Below, one piece after another: positions 16,206 through 25,220 of a stretch of DNA of 64,000 bases; the stretch's first letter is position 1, and every line of letters starts with the position of its first letter. A program made the position numbers and the translations under genes. The DNA lies in contig NZ_ATDN01000003.1 in the NCBI RefSeq assembly GCF_004014805.1, positions 100,551 through 164,550 on the forward strand, given 5' to 3'. The notes under the pieces were generated by a model, which had not been told where the DNA came from, ran no database searches, and was given only the letters and a program-made list of their open reading frames with translations. Origin of the DNA: Mycolicibacterium elephantis DSM 44368 (GTDB lineage: Bacteria; Actinomycetota; Actinomycetes; Mycobacteriales; Mycobacteriaceae).

Positions 16206-16534
16206 GCGCGCCGCGACAGTACTACGACGACGGCCTGATCCAACTGGATCGCGAGGCGATCACGTTGCGCCGCTATCACTTTCCCTCCGGTACGTCGAAG
16301 GTGATCCCGCTGTCGTCGATTCGCGACTACACCGCGACACCGCTGAACTGGCTCCACCGGTTCCGTATCTGGGGCAGCTCGGACCTGCGCCGTTGGCTAC
16401 CGCTGGACGTGGGCCGGCCGCTGAAGAAGACCCTGATCACCCTCGACGTGACAGACAACCGGTGGCGGCCCGCCTTCACGCCTTCCGATCCCGAGCAGTT
16501 CACCTCGATGCTCGACGAACTGCTCGCCCACTAA
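16202..16534 (+). CDS. Conserved hypothetical protein (Rv3819-like), partner of the MBL/Rieske protein
   Basis: A 110-residue soluble protein from GTG 16202-16204, overlapping the previous stop by four bases. It has no signal peptide or membrane segment. It is rich in aromatic and basic residues (RRYHFPSG, WLHRFRIWGSSDLRRW) and looks like a compact beta-rich fold. Strict coupling with the Rieske fusion suggests a subunit or accessory role, but no domain is recognised. Confidence 0.78.
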   Translation: MSAPRQYYDDGLIQLDREAITLRRYHFPSGTSKVIPLSSIRDYTATPLNWLHRFRIWGSSDLRRWLPLDVGRPLKKTLITLDVTDNRWRPAFTPSDPEQFTSMLDELLAH

Positions 16535-16633
16535 TCTTCGCTCCAGCTACGCCAAGTCGGCTTTAAGTCGTTCTTAAGCGCCGCCGGTCACTGTCGTCGC
16601 AGCACTCGATCAACCGACGAAGGAGCGTGCCCC

Positions 16634-17317
16634 ATGAGTTCGACGACCCGGCCGACCGTCACCCCGCGCCGAGCGGGCGACCCGGAACCGGACCTGACCG
16701 GTATCAGGCTTTCGCACCGCGCGATGGTCAGGGATTGCGGGCGCATTGCCGCTGTCGTGGCGGCGATCGCAAGTGGCCGCCGGCACTGCACACCGGCTCG
16801 GGCACGTGCCGTCAGCCGTTACGTGGATCTGCTGTGCGAGTCGATCCACCACCACCACAGCACCGAGGATCAGGTGGCCTGGCCGGTGATCGAGGCCAGC
16901 GCGGGCAGCCACGTCGACCTGACCGAGTTGACCGAAGACCACGCGGCGCTGGATCCGCGATTGGCTCAGTTGCGTGCGCGGGCCGCGGCGTTTCGCATCT
17001 CGGACGGCGATGCCGCGACGGCCAGGCCGTTGGCCGAGTTGAGCGACCTGCACACGTTGATCGGCGAGCACATCGTCGAGGAGGAGCGTGAGATCTTCCC
17101 GGTGATCACCGCGCACGTGTCGTTCTCGGACTGGGAAGGCGTCGAAAAGGCGGCGCAGAAGCGCGGCCGGATGTCGTTCGACGCGCCGCGGCATCTGGCG
17201 GTCATGACCGAAGAAGAGTGGATCCGATTGGGCGCCACCATCAATCCGCTGTTGCGTGTGCTCTTCGCATTGTTGTCGGTTCGACACCGCCGCATCGAAC
17301 GCGCCGTGTTCGGATGA
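16634..17317 (+). CDS. Hemerythrin-domain protein
   Basis: Cytosolic di-iron four-helix-bundle protein of 227 residues, start ATG 16634 with a good AAGGAG at 16619-16624. Putative iron ligands are in LSHRAM, SIHHHHSTED, LTEDHAALD and HTLIGEHIVEEEREIFP, matching the H...HxxxE...H...HxxxE spacing of the family. Such proteins sense or bind oxygen or nitric oxide, or serve as iron stores. The upstream region contains two TTAAG elements (16563-16580). It is convergent with the decayed regulator next door, with an 11-base gap. Confidence 0.85.
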   Translation: MSSTTRPTVTPRRAGDPEPDLTGIRLSHRAMVRDCGRIAAVVAAIASGRRHCTPARARAVSRYVDLLCESIHHHHSTEDQVAWPVIEASAGSHVDLTELTEDHAALDPRLAQLRARAAAFRISDGDAATARPLAELSDLHTLIGEHIVEEEREIFPVITAHVSFSDWEGVEKAAQKRGRMSFDAPRHLAVMTEEEWIRLGATINPLLRVLFALLSVRHRRIERAVFG

Positions 17318-17328
17318 GCCTCAACCGA

Positions 17329-18383
17329 TCAGGCGTGCCGCGTCGGCCGCCAGCGGCGGAGCAACGCCAGCGCCGACGCGTGCAGGCGGGTGCGGCGCAG
17401 TAGCGACGTGTCCTCGTAGAGGGTGTCGCGGATCAGCGCGTGCGTGAACCGGACCCGCGACGGCCCCGGCTCGTCGAGCAGCCCGGCCAGCATTGCGGGT
17501 TCCAGCGCGTCGAGCAGATCATCGGCGTCGCGGCCGCTGAGTTCTGCCAGCACGTCGACGTCGATCTCGCGTCCGAGCACGGCTGCCTGCCGCAGTGCCG
17601 TCACCGTCGGACCCGGCAGCCGGGCCAACCTGCGCCGCAGGACATCTCGCACGCCGACGGGCACCGTACCGATCGCGTGCCAACCCTCAGCCGTGATCAA
17701 CCGGGCCGCCTGACGCCACGCAGCACATCCAGGGCAGCCGCCTGGTTTCCCGTCCGGTGCAGCGCGGTCGCAAGCAGACACGCGGCGCTCTCCCGGCCGG
17801 GATGCTGGTCGACGTGGCGCTGCATCGTCGCGATCACTTGGCTGTCGTGTCCGAGCGCGAGGCGGGCTTGCGCAATGGCCTCGAGGGCGCCGAGATGCAG
17901 TTCCTCGAGCCGCGCGACCTCCGCACTGGCCCACAGCGCGTCGCGCACGTCGAGGAACGGGTCACCACCCCACAACATGACGGCGTCCTCGAGGAGAGCG
18001 AGACGGCGCTGAGCTTGTTGTTCCTGCTGAGCCTCGGCCAGCCTGGCTTCGAAGTGCCACGCGTCGACGTGCTCGACGGGCAGCTTCAAGCAGTATCCCG
18101 GTGCCGCGCTCACGATCACGGTCGCGGGCGTGCGGCGGCGCCTGTCGGGTTCCAGTGCCTTGCGCAGGTGGGACACGTAAACCTGGAGCGCGGCAAGCGC
18201 TTTCGGCGGTGGCTCACCGGACCACAGGTCGTCGGCGAGCCGGTCAACCGACACCACCTGGCCTCTCGCCAAGACCAACCGAGCCAGCAGCGCGCGTTGG
18301 CGTCGTCCACCGAGGTCGACTTGCTGGTCTGCGATCCGCGCCCGCATCGGGCCGAGCACGGCGAGGCGCACGGGCGCGGACAT
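17329..18383 (-). pseudogene. BTAD-family (SARP/AfsR-like) transcriptional regulator, internally deleted
   Basis: The N-terminal frame (17697-18383, 228 codons) encodes a winged-helix plus BTAD domain: RLAVLGPMRARIAD, ALLARLVLARGQVVSVDRL, ALQVYVSHLRKALEPD, then TPR-like helices to AALDVLRGV. Immediately after, a different frame (to 17329) gives ARLITAEGWHAIG, GVRDVLRRRLARLPG and RFTHALIRDTLYED, which belong to the far end of the AAA-type ATPase domain of large regulators of this class. The P-loop part between is gone, the joint (about 17700-17720) is out of frame, and the long C-terminus is missing. This looks like a deletion relic; the 228-residue BTAD piece might still be made. Confidence 0.7.
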
Positions 18384-18395
18384 CGACTGGCCGCG

Positions 18396-19655
18396 TTACT
18401 TTTTCGGCTCAAGCACCTCGGTGCCGACGAACGGCACCAGCGCTTCGGGAACGCGCACGCTGCCGTCGGGCTGCTGATGGTTCTCCAGGATCGCCACCAG
18501 CCAGCGGGTGGTGGCCAACGTGCCGTTGAGCGTCGCGGCGATCTGCGGCTTGCCGTTCTCGTCGCGGTAACGCACCGCCAGCCGGCGGGCCTGAAAGGTC
18601 GTGCAGTTCGAGGTGGAGGTCAACTCGCGATAGGTCTGCTGCGTGGGAAGCCACGCCTCACAGTCGTACTTGCGGGCCGCCGACATCCCCAGATCCCCGG
18701 CGGCGATGTCGATCACGCGGTAGGGCACGTCGATCTTGGCCAGCATTTCGCGCTGCCAGCCGAGCAGCCGGTCGTGTTCGGCCTCGGCCTGATCAGGGGT
18801 GCAGTAGACGAAACCCTCGACCTTGTCGAACTGATGCACGCGGATGATGCCGCGGGTGTCCTTGCCGTGACTGCCCGCTTCCCGGCGGAAGCACGACGAC
18901 CAGCCGGCGTAGCGCAGCGGGCCGCCGGACAGGTCGAGGATCTCGTCGGCGTGGTAGCCGGCCAACGGGACCTCGGAAGTGCCGACCAGGTAAAGGTCGT
19001 CGGAGTCGATGCGGTACACCTCTTCGCTGTGAGCGCCGAGGAACCCGGTGCCCGCCATCACCTCGGGTCGGACGAGCACCGGCGGGATCATCAGCGTGAA
19101 GCCGTTGTCGGTGGCCAGCCGCGCCGCGAGCTGCATGAGACCGAGTTGCAGTAGCGCACCCGCGCCGGTCAGGAAGTAGAACCGCGCCCCGGACACCTTG
19201 GCGCCGCGCTCCAGATCGATCAGCCCCAGCGACTCACCGAGTTCGACGTGGTCCTTGGGATCGTCGATGGCGCGCGGTTCGCCGACCGTTTCCAGCACGA
19301 CGAAGTCGTCTTCACCGCCGGCGGGCACACCGTCGATGACCACGTTGGCGATCGCCATATGCGCTGCGGTGAACGCCTTTTCAGCCTCGGCCTGCGCGGC
19401 TTCGGCGGCCTTGACCTTCTCCGCGAGGCTCTTGGCCTCTTCGAGCAGCGCGGGCCGCTCCTCCGGTGAGGCCTTACCCACCTTCTTGCTGGCGGCTTTC
19501 TGCTCGGCACGCAGGTTGTCCGCCGCTGTGACCGCGGCCCGGCGTGCGGCGTCGGACTCGAGAAGCGCGTCGACGAGCCCCGGATCCTCGCCACGGGCGC
19601 GCTGCGAGGCGCGGACGACATCCGGGTTTTCGCGCAGCAGCTTGAGGTCGATCAC
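18396..19655 (-). CDS. serS: Seryl-tRNA synthetase
   Basis: Class II aminoacyl-tRNA synthetase charging tRNA-Ser (and tRNA-Sec where present). It has 419 residues, equal to the Mtb enzyme, from GTG 19653-19655. The N-terminal coiled-coil arm spans about residues 25-110 (Lys/Glu/Ala-rich). Motif 2 is [23 protein letters not shown] and motif 3 is [31 protein letters not shown] is the serine-binding TXE-type loop. It is divergent from the septum-formation protein gene. A direct repeat TCTCGAGGTCG occurs in its upstream region (about 19693-19716). Confidence 0.97.
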   Translation of the reverse strand: MIDLKLLRENPDVVRASQRARGEDPGLVDALLESDAARRAAVTAADNLRAEQKAASKKVGKASPEERPALLEEAKSLAEKVKAAEAAQAEAEKAFTAAHMAIANVVIDGVPAGGEDDFVVLETVGEPRAIDDPKDHVELGESLGLIDLERGAKVSGARFYFLTGAGALLQLGLMQLAARLATDNGFTLMIPPVLVRPEVMAGTGFLGAHSEEVYRIDSDDLYLVGTSEVPLAGYHADEILDLSGGPLRYAGWSSCFRREAGSHGKDTRGIIRVHQFDKVEGFVYCTPDQAEAEHDRLLGWQREMLAKIDVPYRVIDIAAGDLGMSAARKYDCEAWLPTQQTYRELTSTSNCTTFQARRLAVRYRDENGKPQIAATLNGTLATTRWLVAILENHQQPDGSVRVPEALVPFVGTEVLEPKK

Positions 19656-19867
19656 GGGCGTCACACTACTTTCGGCCGGCGGCATCGGGCATCTCGAGGT
19701 CGTCTCGAGGTCGAGCCAGGGCGCCCGGTGTGCCGATTTCTGCCGCGGGGCTGTGCTGCGGCGACGGCAACGACCCTGGTGTAGAAGTCGCGGCGCGCCC
19801 GGCGCAGCCACAACCACATAACTTTACAAACGCATCACTTGTCGCAGTCCCCGACACGCCTGTCACA

Positions 19868-21292
19868 ATGGAGCAGATGTTGGACGAACCCGAACGCGAC
19901 GAGCGGCCGCAGCGGGTGGCGTGGTGGCACAGCCTGCATGCCACGCCGACGCGCCGCGGTCTCCTGCTGACCGCGCTGGGTGCGCTGCTCGTCGCGGGTC
20001 TGATCATCGCGGTACCGCAGCGTGAGGGCACCGCAGGCCTGACCGCCAGCACGATCTCGCTGGGCCCCCGCGGCAACGAGACCTTCGAGCACGCCAAGGC
20101 CGGCGACTGCCTGAACTGGCCGGATCGCACGCCGGACGCCGCCGAGATCGTCGACTGCAAGGACGAACACCGCTTCGAGGTGGCGCAGTCGGTGGACATG
20201 CGCACCTACCCGGGCCGCGAGTACGGCCCCGACGCCGAGCCGCCGTCGCCGACGCGGATCCAGCAGATCAGCCAGGAGCAGTGCTCGACGTCGGTGCGGC
20301 GCTACCTCGGCGCCAACTACGACCCGAACAGCCGGTTCACGGTGAGCATGCTGTGGTCCGGCGACCGGGCGTGGCGTAACCAGGGCGAACGCCGGATGCT
20401 GTGCGGTCTGCAGCTGCCCGGTCCCAACAATCAGCAGCTGCCGTTCAAGGGCAAGGTCGCCGAGATCGACCAGTCCAAGGTCTGGCCTGCGGGCACCTGC
20501 CTGGGGATCGATCCGTCGACCAACCAGCCGACCGACGTTCCCGTCGACTGCGCGGCCCCGCACGCCATGGAGGTGACGGGGGCGGTCAACCTGGCCGAGA
20601 AGTTCCCCGACGCGCTTCCGCCCGAGCCCGAGCAGGACGCCTTCATCAAAGACGCCTGCACCCGGATGACCGACGAGTACCTGGCGCCCATCGAGCTGCG
20701 CAGCACCACGCTGACGTTGATCTACAGCACGATCTCGCTGCCGAGTTGGTCGGCGGGCAGCAAGCAGGTGTCCTGCAGCATCGGGGCCACGCTCGGCAAC
20801 GGGGGATGGTCGACACTGCTCAACAGCGCCAAGGGACCGCTGCTGATCAACGGCCAGCCACCGATCCCGCCGCCCGACATCCCCCAGGAGCGGCTCAACT
20901 TCCCGCCGATCCCGATGCCCGAGACCAGCTCGTCGGCGGTGACCAGCGACCAGTCCTATAGCGGCAGCGGAAGCAGCAGTAGCAGCGGAAGCAGCAGCGG
21001 CACCACGCACGGCGGCGGCAGCAGCGCCACCACCGACTCGACCCAGCACGGCAGGCAGGCCGGCACCGAGGGGACTTCGGAGGAGGCCACCGAGCCGGAG
21101 CAACCGGGCAACACCTTCCTCAACGGACCCCCGCCGCCGCCCGATGCCCCGCCGCCACCGCCTGGTGTTCCGCCCCCACCGCCGCCGCCAGGCGTGCTGC
21201 CACCGCCGCCGGCACCGGCGCCTCCGCCGCCGCCCGCCCCGGCACCTGTGCCACCCGCACCTGCACCTGTGCCGCCGCCACCGGGGCAGTAA
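19868..21292 (+). CDS. Septum formation family membrane protein (Rv3835-like)
   Basis: A 474-residue protein anchored by one N-terminal membrane segment (LLLTALGALLVAGLIIAV, about residues 33-52). The extracytoplasmic region has two related Cys-containing units (AGDCLNWPD...VDCKDEHRFEV and AGTCLGID...VDCAAPHAMEV), a pattern of the septum_form family. The C-terminus is a Ser/Gly/Thr linker and a long Pro-rich tail (about residues 420-474) likely to span the wall. ATG 19868 is chosen; ATG 19877 is nearly equivalent. It is followed four bases later by the zincin gene. Confidence 0.85.
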   Translation: MEQMLDEPERDERPQRVAWWHSLHATPTRRGLLLTALGALLVAGLIIAVPQREGTAGLTASTISLGPRGNETFEHAKAGDCLNWPDRTPDAAEIVDCKDEHRFEVAQSVDMRTYPGREYGPDAEPPSPTRIQQISQEQCSTSVRRYLGANYDPNSRFTVSMLWSGDRAWRNQGERRMLCGLQLPGPNNQQLPFKGKVAEIDQSKVWPAGTCLGIDPSTNQPTDVPVDCAAPHAMEVTGAVNLAEKFPDALPPEPEQDAFIKDACTRMTDEYLAPIELRSTTLTLIYSTISLPSWSAGSKQVSCSIGATLGNGGWSTLLNSAKGPLLINGQPPIPPPDIPQERLNFPPIPMPETSSSAVTSDQSYSGSGSSSSSGSSSGTTHGGGSSATTDSTQHGRQAGTEGTSEEATEPEQPGNTFLNGPPPPPDAPPPPPGVPPPPPPPGVLPPPPAPAPPPPPAPAPVPPAPAPVPPPPGQ

Positions 21293-21296
21293 CCAC

Positions 21297-21647
21297 GTGG
21301 CCGTGCCGATGAGCCCGCAACGGTTCGACGAGTTGGTCTCGGAGGCGCTCGATCTCATCCCGCCGAAGCTCGCGGAGGCGATCGACAACGTCGTCGTGCT
21401 CGTCGAGGACCGCAACGACGAGGAGCCCCATCTCCTCGGCCTCTACCAGGGCATCGCGCTGACCGAGCGCGACTCCTGGTACGCCGGCTCGCTACCGGAC
21501 ACCATCACCATCTACCGCGGGTCGCTGCTGGACAGTTGCGACACCGAGGAACAGGTGGTCGAGGAGGTGGCGATCACGGTGATCCACGAGATCGCGCACC
21601 ACTTCGGCATCGACGACGAGCGCCTGCACGAACTGGGTTGGAGCTGA
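21297..21647 (+). CDS. Zincin-like metallopeptidase family protein (Rv3836-like)
   Basis: A 116-residue protein from GTG 21297-21299. The active-site motif HEIAHHFGIDDERLHELG provides HExxH plus a downstream Glu, the signature of the minimal zincin (DUF1025) family. The N-terminal part (FDELVSEALDLIPPKLAEAIDN) is a conserved helix. It is probably cytosolic, with no signal peptide. Function is undefined; proteolytic activity has not been seen for many members. It forms an operon with the preceding septum-formation protein. Confidence 0.85.
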   Translation: MAVPMSPQRFDELVSEALDLIPPKLAEAIDNVVVLVEDRNDEEPHLLGLYQGIALTERDSWYAGSLPDTITIYRGSLLDSCDTEEQVVEEVAITVIHEIAHHFGIDDERLHELGWS

Positions 21648-21696
21648 GCGGGCGCGGCATCCCCGAATTGTCGCCGCGCAGTGCTATGAACGGGCC

Positions 21697-21894
21697 ATGA
21701 GCAGTGACTGCCGCGACTGCCGCGCCGGTCTCGAACACTGCCACGGCACCGTCATCCACCACGCGGCCGATCGTGCCGAATGCACCGAACCGGACTGCGC
21801 GGCGCCGGAGGTGGTGCACACGTTTCGGATCGACTGCGAGGCAGTCGGCTGCGCCTGCGCCGTGGTGGTGGTGTCAGCCCATCGGGTCGGCTGA
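21697..21894 (+). CDS. Small cysteine-rich hypothetical protein
   Basis: A 65-residue protein with eight cysteines and several histidines (DCRDCRAGLEHCHG, ECTEPDC, DCEAVGCAC). CxxC-like pairs suggest a metal-binding mini-protein. ATG 21697 follows 49 bases after the zincin stop. Its 3' end overlaps the convergent phosphatase gene by 21 bases. It is not an obvious shadow: the composition is unlike the antisense frame, and the N-terminal half lies outside the neighbour. Confidence 0.6.
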   Translation: MSSDCRDCRAGLEHCHGTVIHHAADRAECTEPDCAAPEVVHTFRIDCEAVGCACAVVVVSAHRVG

Positions 21895-22566
21895 CTGCAG
21901 CGCGTCCTCGACCGGCCGCACGTCGGGCTCCGGATAGAACGGCGGAATCCGTGCGCCCCACTGCACGCAGCTCCAGCGGCCGTCGGTGATCGGCGCCAAC
22001 ACGATCGCTTCCGCGTTGCCGAGGTGGTGGTCCAGCGCGAAGCTGCTGTCCACGCCGGCCAGCACCGCCGACACCAGCCGGATCGCCGCGCCGTGGCTGA
22101 CGACGACGATGTCGTGGTGCCAGGAGTCGTCGTCGAGATGGCGCAGCCGCAGTTCCGTGATCGTCGGCAGGTAGCGGTCCAGCACGTCGCGGCCCGATTC
22201 GCCGTTGGGCATCGCCACGTTCAGGTTGCCTTGATGCCACTGCTGGTAGACGGTCTCGAACTCGGTGATGGCCTCGTCGTCGTTGCGGTTCTCGAGGTCA
22301 CCGACCTGGACTTCGTGGATGCCCTCGAACTCGTAGGCCTCCAGCCGGAGCTCGCCGGCGATCTCGTGGGCGGTCTGTGTCGCCCGCACGGCCTCGGAAT
22401 GCGCCAGCAGCGCGGGCCGCTGGGCCGAAACCGAGCGCCTGGCGAACGTGCGCGCCTGGTTGCGCCCCAAATCGGTCAGCTCGGCGCCTGGCGGGCGGGT
22501 GTCGAGTCGCCGTTCGACGTTGGCATGTGACTGCCCGTGCCGGACCAACACCAACCGCCCACTCAC
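21874..22566 (-). CDS. Histidine phosphatase family protein (Rv3837c-like phosphoglycerate mutase fold)
   Basis: A 230-residue cytosolic phosphatase starting at GTG 22564-22566, overlapping the pheA stop by four bases (GTGA). The phospho-acceptor is His9 in LVLVRHGQSHAN, the second His is in VVVSHGAAIRL, and the acidic general base region is VQVGDLENR. Length and motif order fit the branch-1 histidine phosphatases. The substrate is unknown, and the coupling with pheA is positional, not evidence of a biochemical link. Confidence 0.88.
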   Translation of the reverse strand: MSGRLVLVRHGQSHANVERRLDTRPPGAELTDLGRNQARTFARRSVSAQRPALLAHSEAVRATQTAHEIAGELRLEAYEFEGIHEVQVGDLENRNDDEAITEFETVYQQWHQGNLNVAMPNGESGRDVLDRYLPTITELRLRHLDDDSWHHDIVVVSHGAAIRLVSAVLAGVDSSFALDHHLGNAEAIVLAPITDGRWSCVQWGARIPPFYPEPDVRPVEDALQSADPMG

Positions 22567-23489
22567 TGCTTGCCCTCCCGAAGTCGCGTCAGCCAGCGCG
22601 ATGCCTCGTCCAGTTGCGGCGGCACCGCGCCGACGGCCGATCCCGTCGGCCAGGAGCCCAGATAACGCACATCAGCACAACGTCTGTGCAACGCCTTTAG
22701 TGCCTCGGCGACCGCCGCGTCGTCGATGTGCCCGACGCAATCGAGGAAGAACACATAATTGCCCAACTCCGTTCGGGTGGGCCGTGATTCGATGCGGGTG
22801 AGGTCGATGTCGCGCACGGCGAACTCGGTCAGCGCCGCCACCAGCGCGCCGGGCACGTTGTCGAGACGAAGCACCACTGAGGTGCGGTCGGCCCCGGTGC
22901 GTTCCGGCGGCGCCGCGGGCGATCCCACCAGGACGAACCGGGTGCGGGCGCTGACCTCGTCGACGACGTCGGCGGCCAACGCCGCCAACCCGCAGCGTTC
23001 AGCGGCCAGCGCCGTGCTCACCCCGGCGTCGGCGCGGCCCTCGGCGACTTCGTGCGCGGCCGCGGCGTTCGAGTAGGCGGGCACCAGCTTGGCATCGGGC
23101 AGGTTGGCCGCCAGCCACTGGCGCACCTGCGCCGCGGCGACCGGAAACGCGGCGACGGTGGCCACGTCCGCGGCCGTCGTGCCGTGCCGGACGACGATCG
23201 TGAACGCCACGTCCAGGCTGAGTTCGGCGAAGATCTGCAGCGGGGTGCCGGCGGCGAGGCTGTCGAGGGTCGGCAGCACCGCGCCCTCGATCGAGTTCTC
23301 GATCGGCACGCACGCGAACTCGGCGTCGCCGGAGCGGACCGCGGCCAGCGCGGCCGCCGCGCTTTCGTACGCCACCGGGGTCACGTCGGCGGACGTCGCC
23401 TGGCCGGGGACCATGCCGCTGGCCGCCATCTTGCGCAGCGCCACCTCGGTGAAGGTTCCCTCGGGTCCGAGATAAGCGATGCGTGGCAC
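22563..23489 (-). CDS. pheA: Prephenate dehydratase
   Basis: Converts prephenate to phenylpyruvate in phenylalanine synthesis. It has 308 residues from GTG 23487-23489. The catalytic domain begins IAYLGPEGTFTEVAL and includes FACVPIENSIEGAV and the TRFVLVG catalytic Thr-Arg-Phe segment near residue 184. The ACT regulatory domain follows with NVPGALVAALTEF and ESRPTRTELGNYVFFLD, the phenylalanine-binding ESRP motif, so feedback inhibition is expected. It is divergent from the iron-regulated DUF2470 gene. Confidence 0.95.
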   Translation of the reverse strand: MPRIAYLGPEGTFTEVALRKMAASGMVPGQATSADVTPVAYESAAAALAAVRSGDAEFACVPIENSIEGAVLPTLDSLAAGTPLQIFAELSLDVAFTIVVRHGTTAADVATVAAFPVAAAQVRQWLAANLPDAKLVPAYSNAAAAHEVAEGRADAGVSTALAAERCGLAALAADVVDEVSARTRFVLVGSPAAPPERTGADRTSVVLRLDNVPGALVAALTEFAVRDIDLTRIESRPTRTELGNYVFFLDCVGHIDDAAVAEALKALHRRCADVRYLGSWPTGSAVGAVPPQLDEASRWLTRLREGKQ

Positions 23490-23563
23490 GGGTCAACCCT
23501 ATCGGTTCACGTCGGTAATCCCGTTCCGCTGCACGTAGGCCTTGCGCAACACCAACGGCCTAG

Positions 23564-23582
23564 TTAAGTTAGGCTCACCTAA
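23564..23582 (+). promoter_or_regulatory. IdeR iron box
   Basis: TTAAGTTAGGCTCACCTAA matches 17 of 19 positions of the mycobacterial IdeR consensus TTAGGTTAGGCTAACCTAA. It lies 13 bases before the ATG of the DUF2470 gene, so iron-loaded IdeR would be expected to repress transcription. The Mtb homologue Rv3839 is a known IdeR target. Confidence 0.88.
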
Positions 23583-23595
23583 TCTTAGGAGGGCC

Positions 23596-24390
23596 ATGGG
23601 GACCACCGCCATTGCACCGACGACGGCCGAGCGGATCCGCAGCGCATGCGCCAAGGCAAGGGGCGTGATGCTCGCGGTCGAAGGCATCGACCCCGCCGAA
23701 AGTCCCGTCCATCACCTGCTTCCCGACGGCTCGTTCGCGGTCACCGTCCCGCGCGGCGGTCCGCTGGCCGGCAAGGTGAGCACCTCGGAGCCCACCGGGG
23801 TGCCCGCCATGCTGGAGATGACGGACTACGCGCCGCTGCCGCTGCGTGAGCCGGTGCGCTCACTGGTGTGGATCCGCGGTCGCCTACACCACGTTCCCGA
23901 AGCGGCGGTGGCACCGCTGCTCGACGTGATCGCATCGGAGGATCCCAGCCCGGCGCTGCTTCAGGTGAACGCCGGCCCGCCCCGCGACGACGACGACCTC
24001 CGCTACGCCCTGCTGCGGCTGGAGGTCGACTCCGTGGTGGCCGCGGACTCGACCGGCGCCGAATCGATCGGCGTGAGCGAACTGCTGGCGGCCCAGCCGG
24101 ATCCGTTCTGCGCCATGGAGTCCTGCTGGCTTCAGCACCTGGAGTCCGCGCACCGCGACGTGGTGGACCGGCTGGCCAGCCGGCTGCCGATGTCGATGCG
24201 GCGCGGGCGCGTGCGCCCCCTGGGACTGGACCGGTACGGCGTGCGGCTGCGCGTGGAGAACGACGAGGGCGACCACGACGTGCGGCTTCCGTTCGCCAAG
24301 CCGGTCGACGACGTCACCGGGCTGAGCCAGGCGATCAGGGTGCTGATGGGCTGCCCGTTCCTCAACGGGTTGCGCGCGCGCCGGGCCTGA
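23596..24390 (+). CDS. IdeR-regulated DUF2470 (haem-utilisation-like) protein, Rv3839-like
   Basis: A 264-residue soluble protein from ATG 23596, with AGGAGG at 23587-23592. The N-terminal part (about 10-170) resembles a split-barrel FMN/haem-oxygenase-like fold, and the C-terminal part (about 185-255, RDVVDRLASRLP...RYGVRLRVEN) is DUF2470, found with haem degradation proteins. An iron box sits over its promoter, so it is expressed under iron limitation. A role in haem or siderophore iron handling is inferred, not shown. Confidence 0.83.
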   Translation: MGTTAIAPTTAERIRSACAKARGVMLAVEGIDPAESPVHHLLPDGSFAVTVPRGGPLAGKVSTSEPTGVPAMLEMTDYAPLPLREPVRSLVWIRGRLHHVPEAAVAPLLDVIASEDPSPALLQVNAGPPRDDDDLRYALLRLEVDSVVAADSTGAESIGVSELLAAQPDPFCAMESCWLQHLESAHRDVVDRLASRLPMSMRRGRVRPLGLDRYGVRLRVENDEGDHDVRLPFAKPVDDVTGLSQAIRVLMGCPFLNGLRARRA

Positions 24391-24421
24391 CGTCGAAACC
24401 ACCGCCGGTACCGTATCTGCG

Positions 24422-25189
24422 GTGACCGGCGGCGCAGACGAACTCAGCGCACCGCAGCGACGGGCGCTGCGCATCGAGGTCGGCGTCGTACTGGCCGTCA
24501 CGTTCGTTCTCTCGGCCTACGCCGCGGTGCTGCGCCTCATCGAATCGGTACTGCTCGGCCTGGCCGGTCAGGTCGTCGCGCTCAACCCGAGGCGCTCGCA
24601 GTTCGACCTGATCGACTTCGGCCTCAACCTGGCCGGCGTGTTCCAGCTGCTGGCGTGGGGCGCGCTGGGCGTATATCTACTGTGGCGCAGCGGTTTGGGT
24701 CCCGAGCGAATCGGCCTCGGCCTGCCGCGGTGGCGGCCGGATGTGCTCGGCGGCATCGGTCTTGCGGCACTGATCGGCGTTCCGGGCCTGGCGCTCTATC
24801 AGATCGCCCGCACCCTCGGTCTCAACGCTTCGGTGGAGCCGGCCGAGCTATACGACACGTGGTGGCGGATCCCGGTGTTGCTGCTGATGTCCTTCGCCAA
24901 CGGCTGGGCCGAGGAAGTGATCGTGGTCGGCTTCCTGCTCACCCGGTTGCGGCAACTACGGGTCAGCCCGGTGGTCGCCGTACTCGCCTCGAGCGCCTTG
25001 CGCGGGCTGTATCACCTCTACCAGGGCTTCGGCGCCGGGCTCGGCAACCTCGCGATGGGTCTGGTGTTCGGTTACGTGTATCTGCGCACCGGACGGCTGT
25101 GGCCGCTGATCATCGCGCACGCGCTGATCGACGCCGTGGCGTTCGTCGGGTACGCGGTCGCCGCGGACCACCTGAGCTGGCTGCAATGA
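24422..25189 (+). CDS. CPBP-family intramembrane glutamic endopeptidase
   Basis: A 255-residue polytopic membrane protein (six to eight segments) from GTG 24422. The Abi/CPBP motifs are present: WAEEVIVVGFLLTRLR with the paired Glu, LRGLYHLYQGFG with the active-site His, and AHALIDAVAF with the third-motif His/Asp. Family members are Rce1-like intramembrane proteases, some involved in processing or self-immunity. It lies in tandem with the DUF2470 gene and the LCP gene; no functional link is evident. Confidence 0.82.
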   Translation: MTGGADELSAPQRRALRIEVGVVLAVTFVLSAYAAVLRLIESVLLGLAGQVVALNPRRSQFDLIDFGLNLAGVFQLLAWGALGVYLLWRSGLGPERIGLGLPRWRPDVLGGIGLAALIGVPGLALYQIARTLGLNASVEPAELYDTWWRIPVLLLMSFANGWAEEVIVVGFLLTRLRQLRVSPVVAVLASSALRGLYHLYQGFGAGLGNLAMGLVFGYVYLRTGRLWPLIIAHALIDAVAFVGYAVAADHLSWLQ

Positions 25190-25220
25190 AAACCTGCGGT
25201 CACCACGTAGATTTCTTTGT

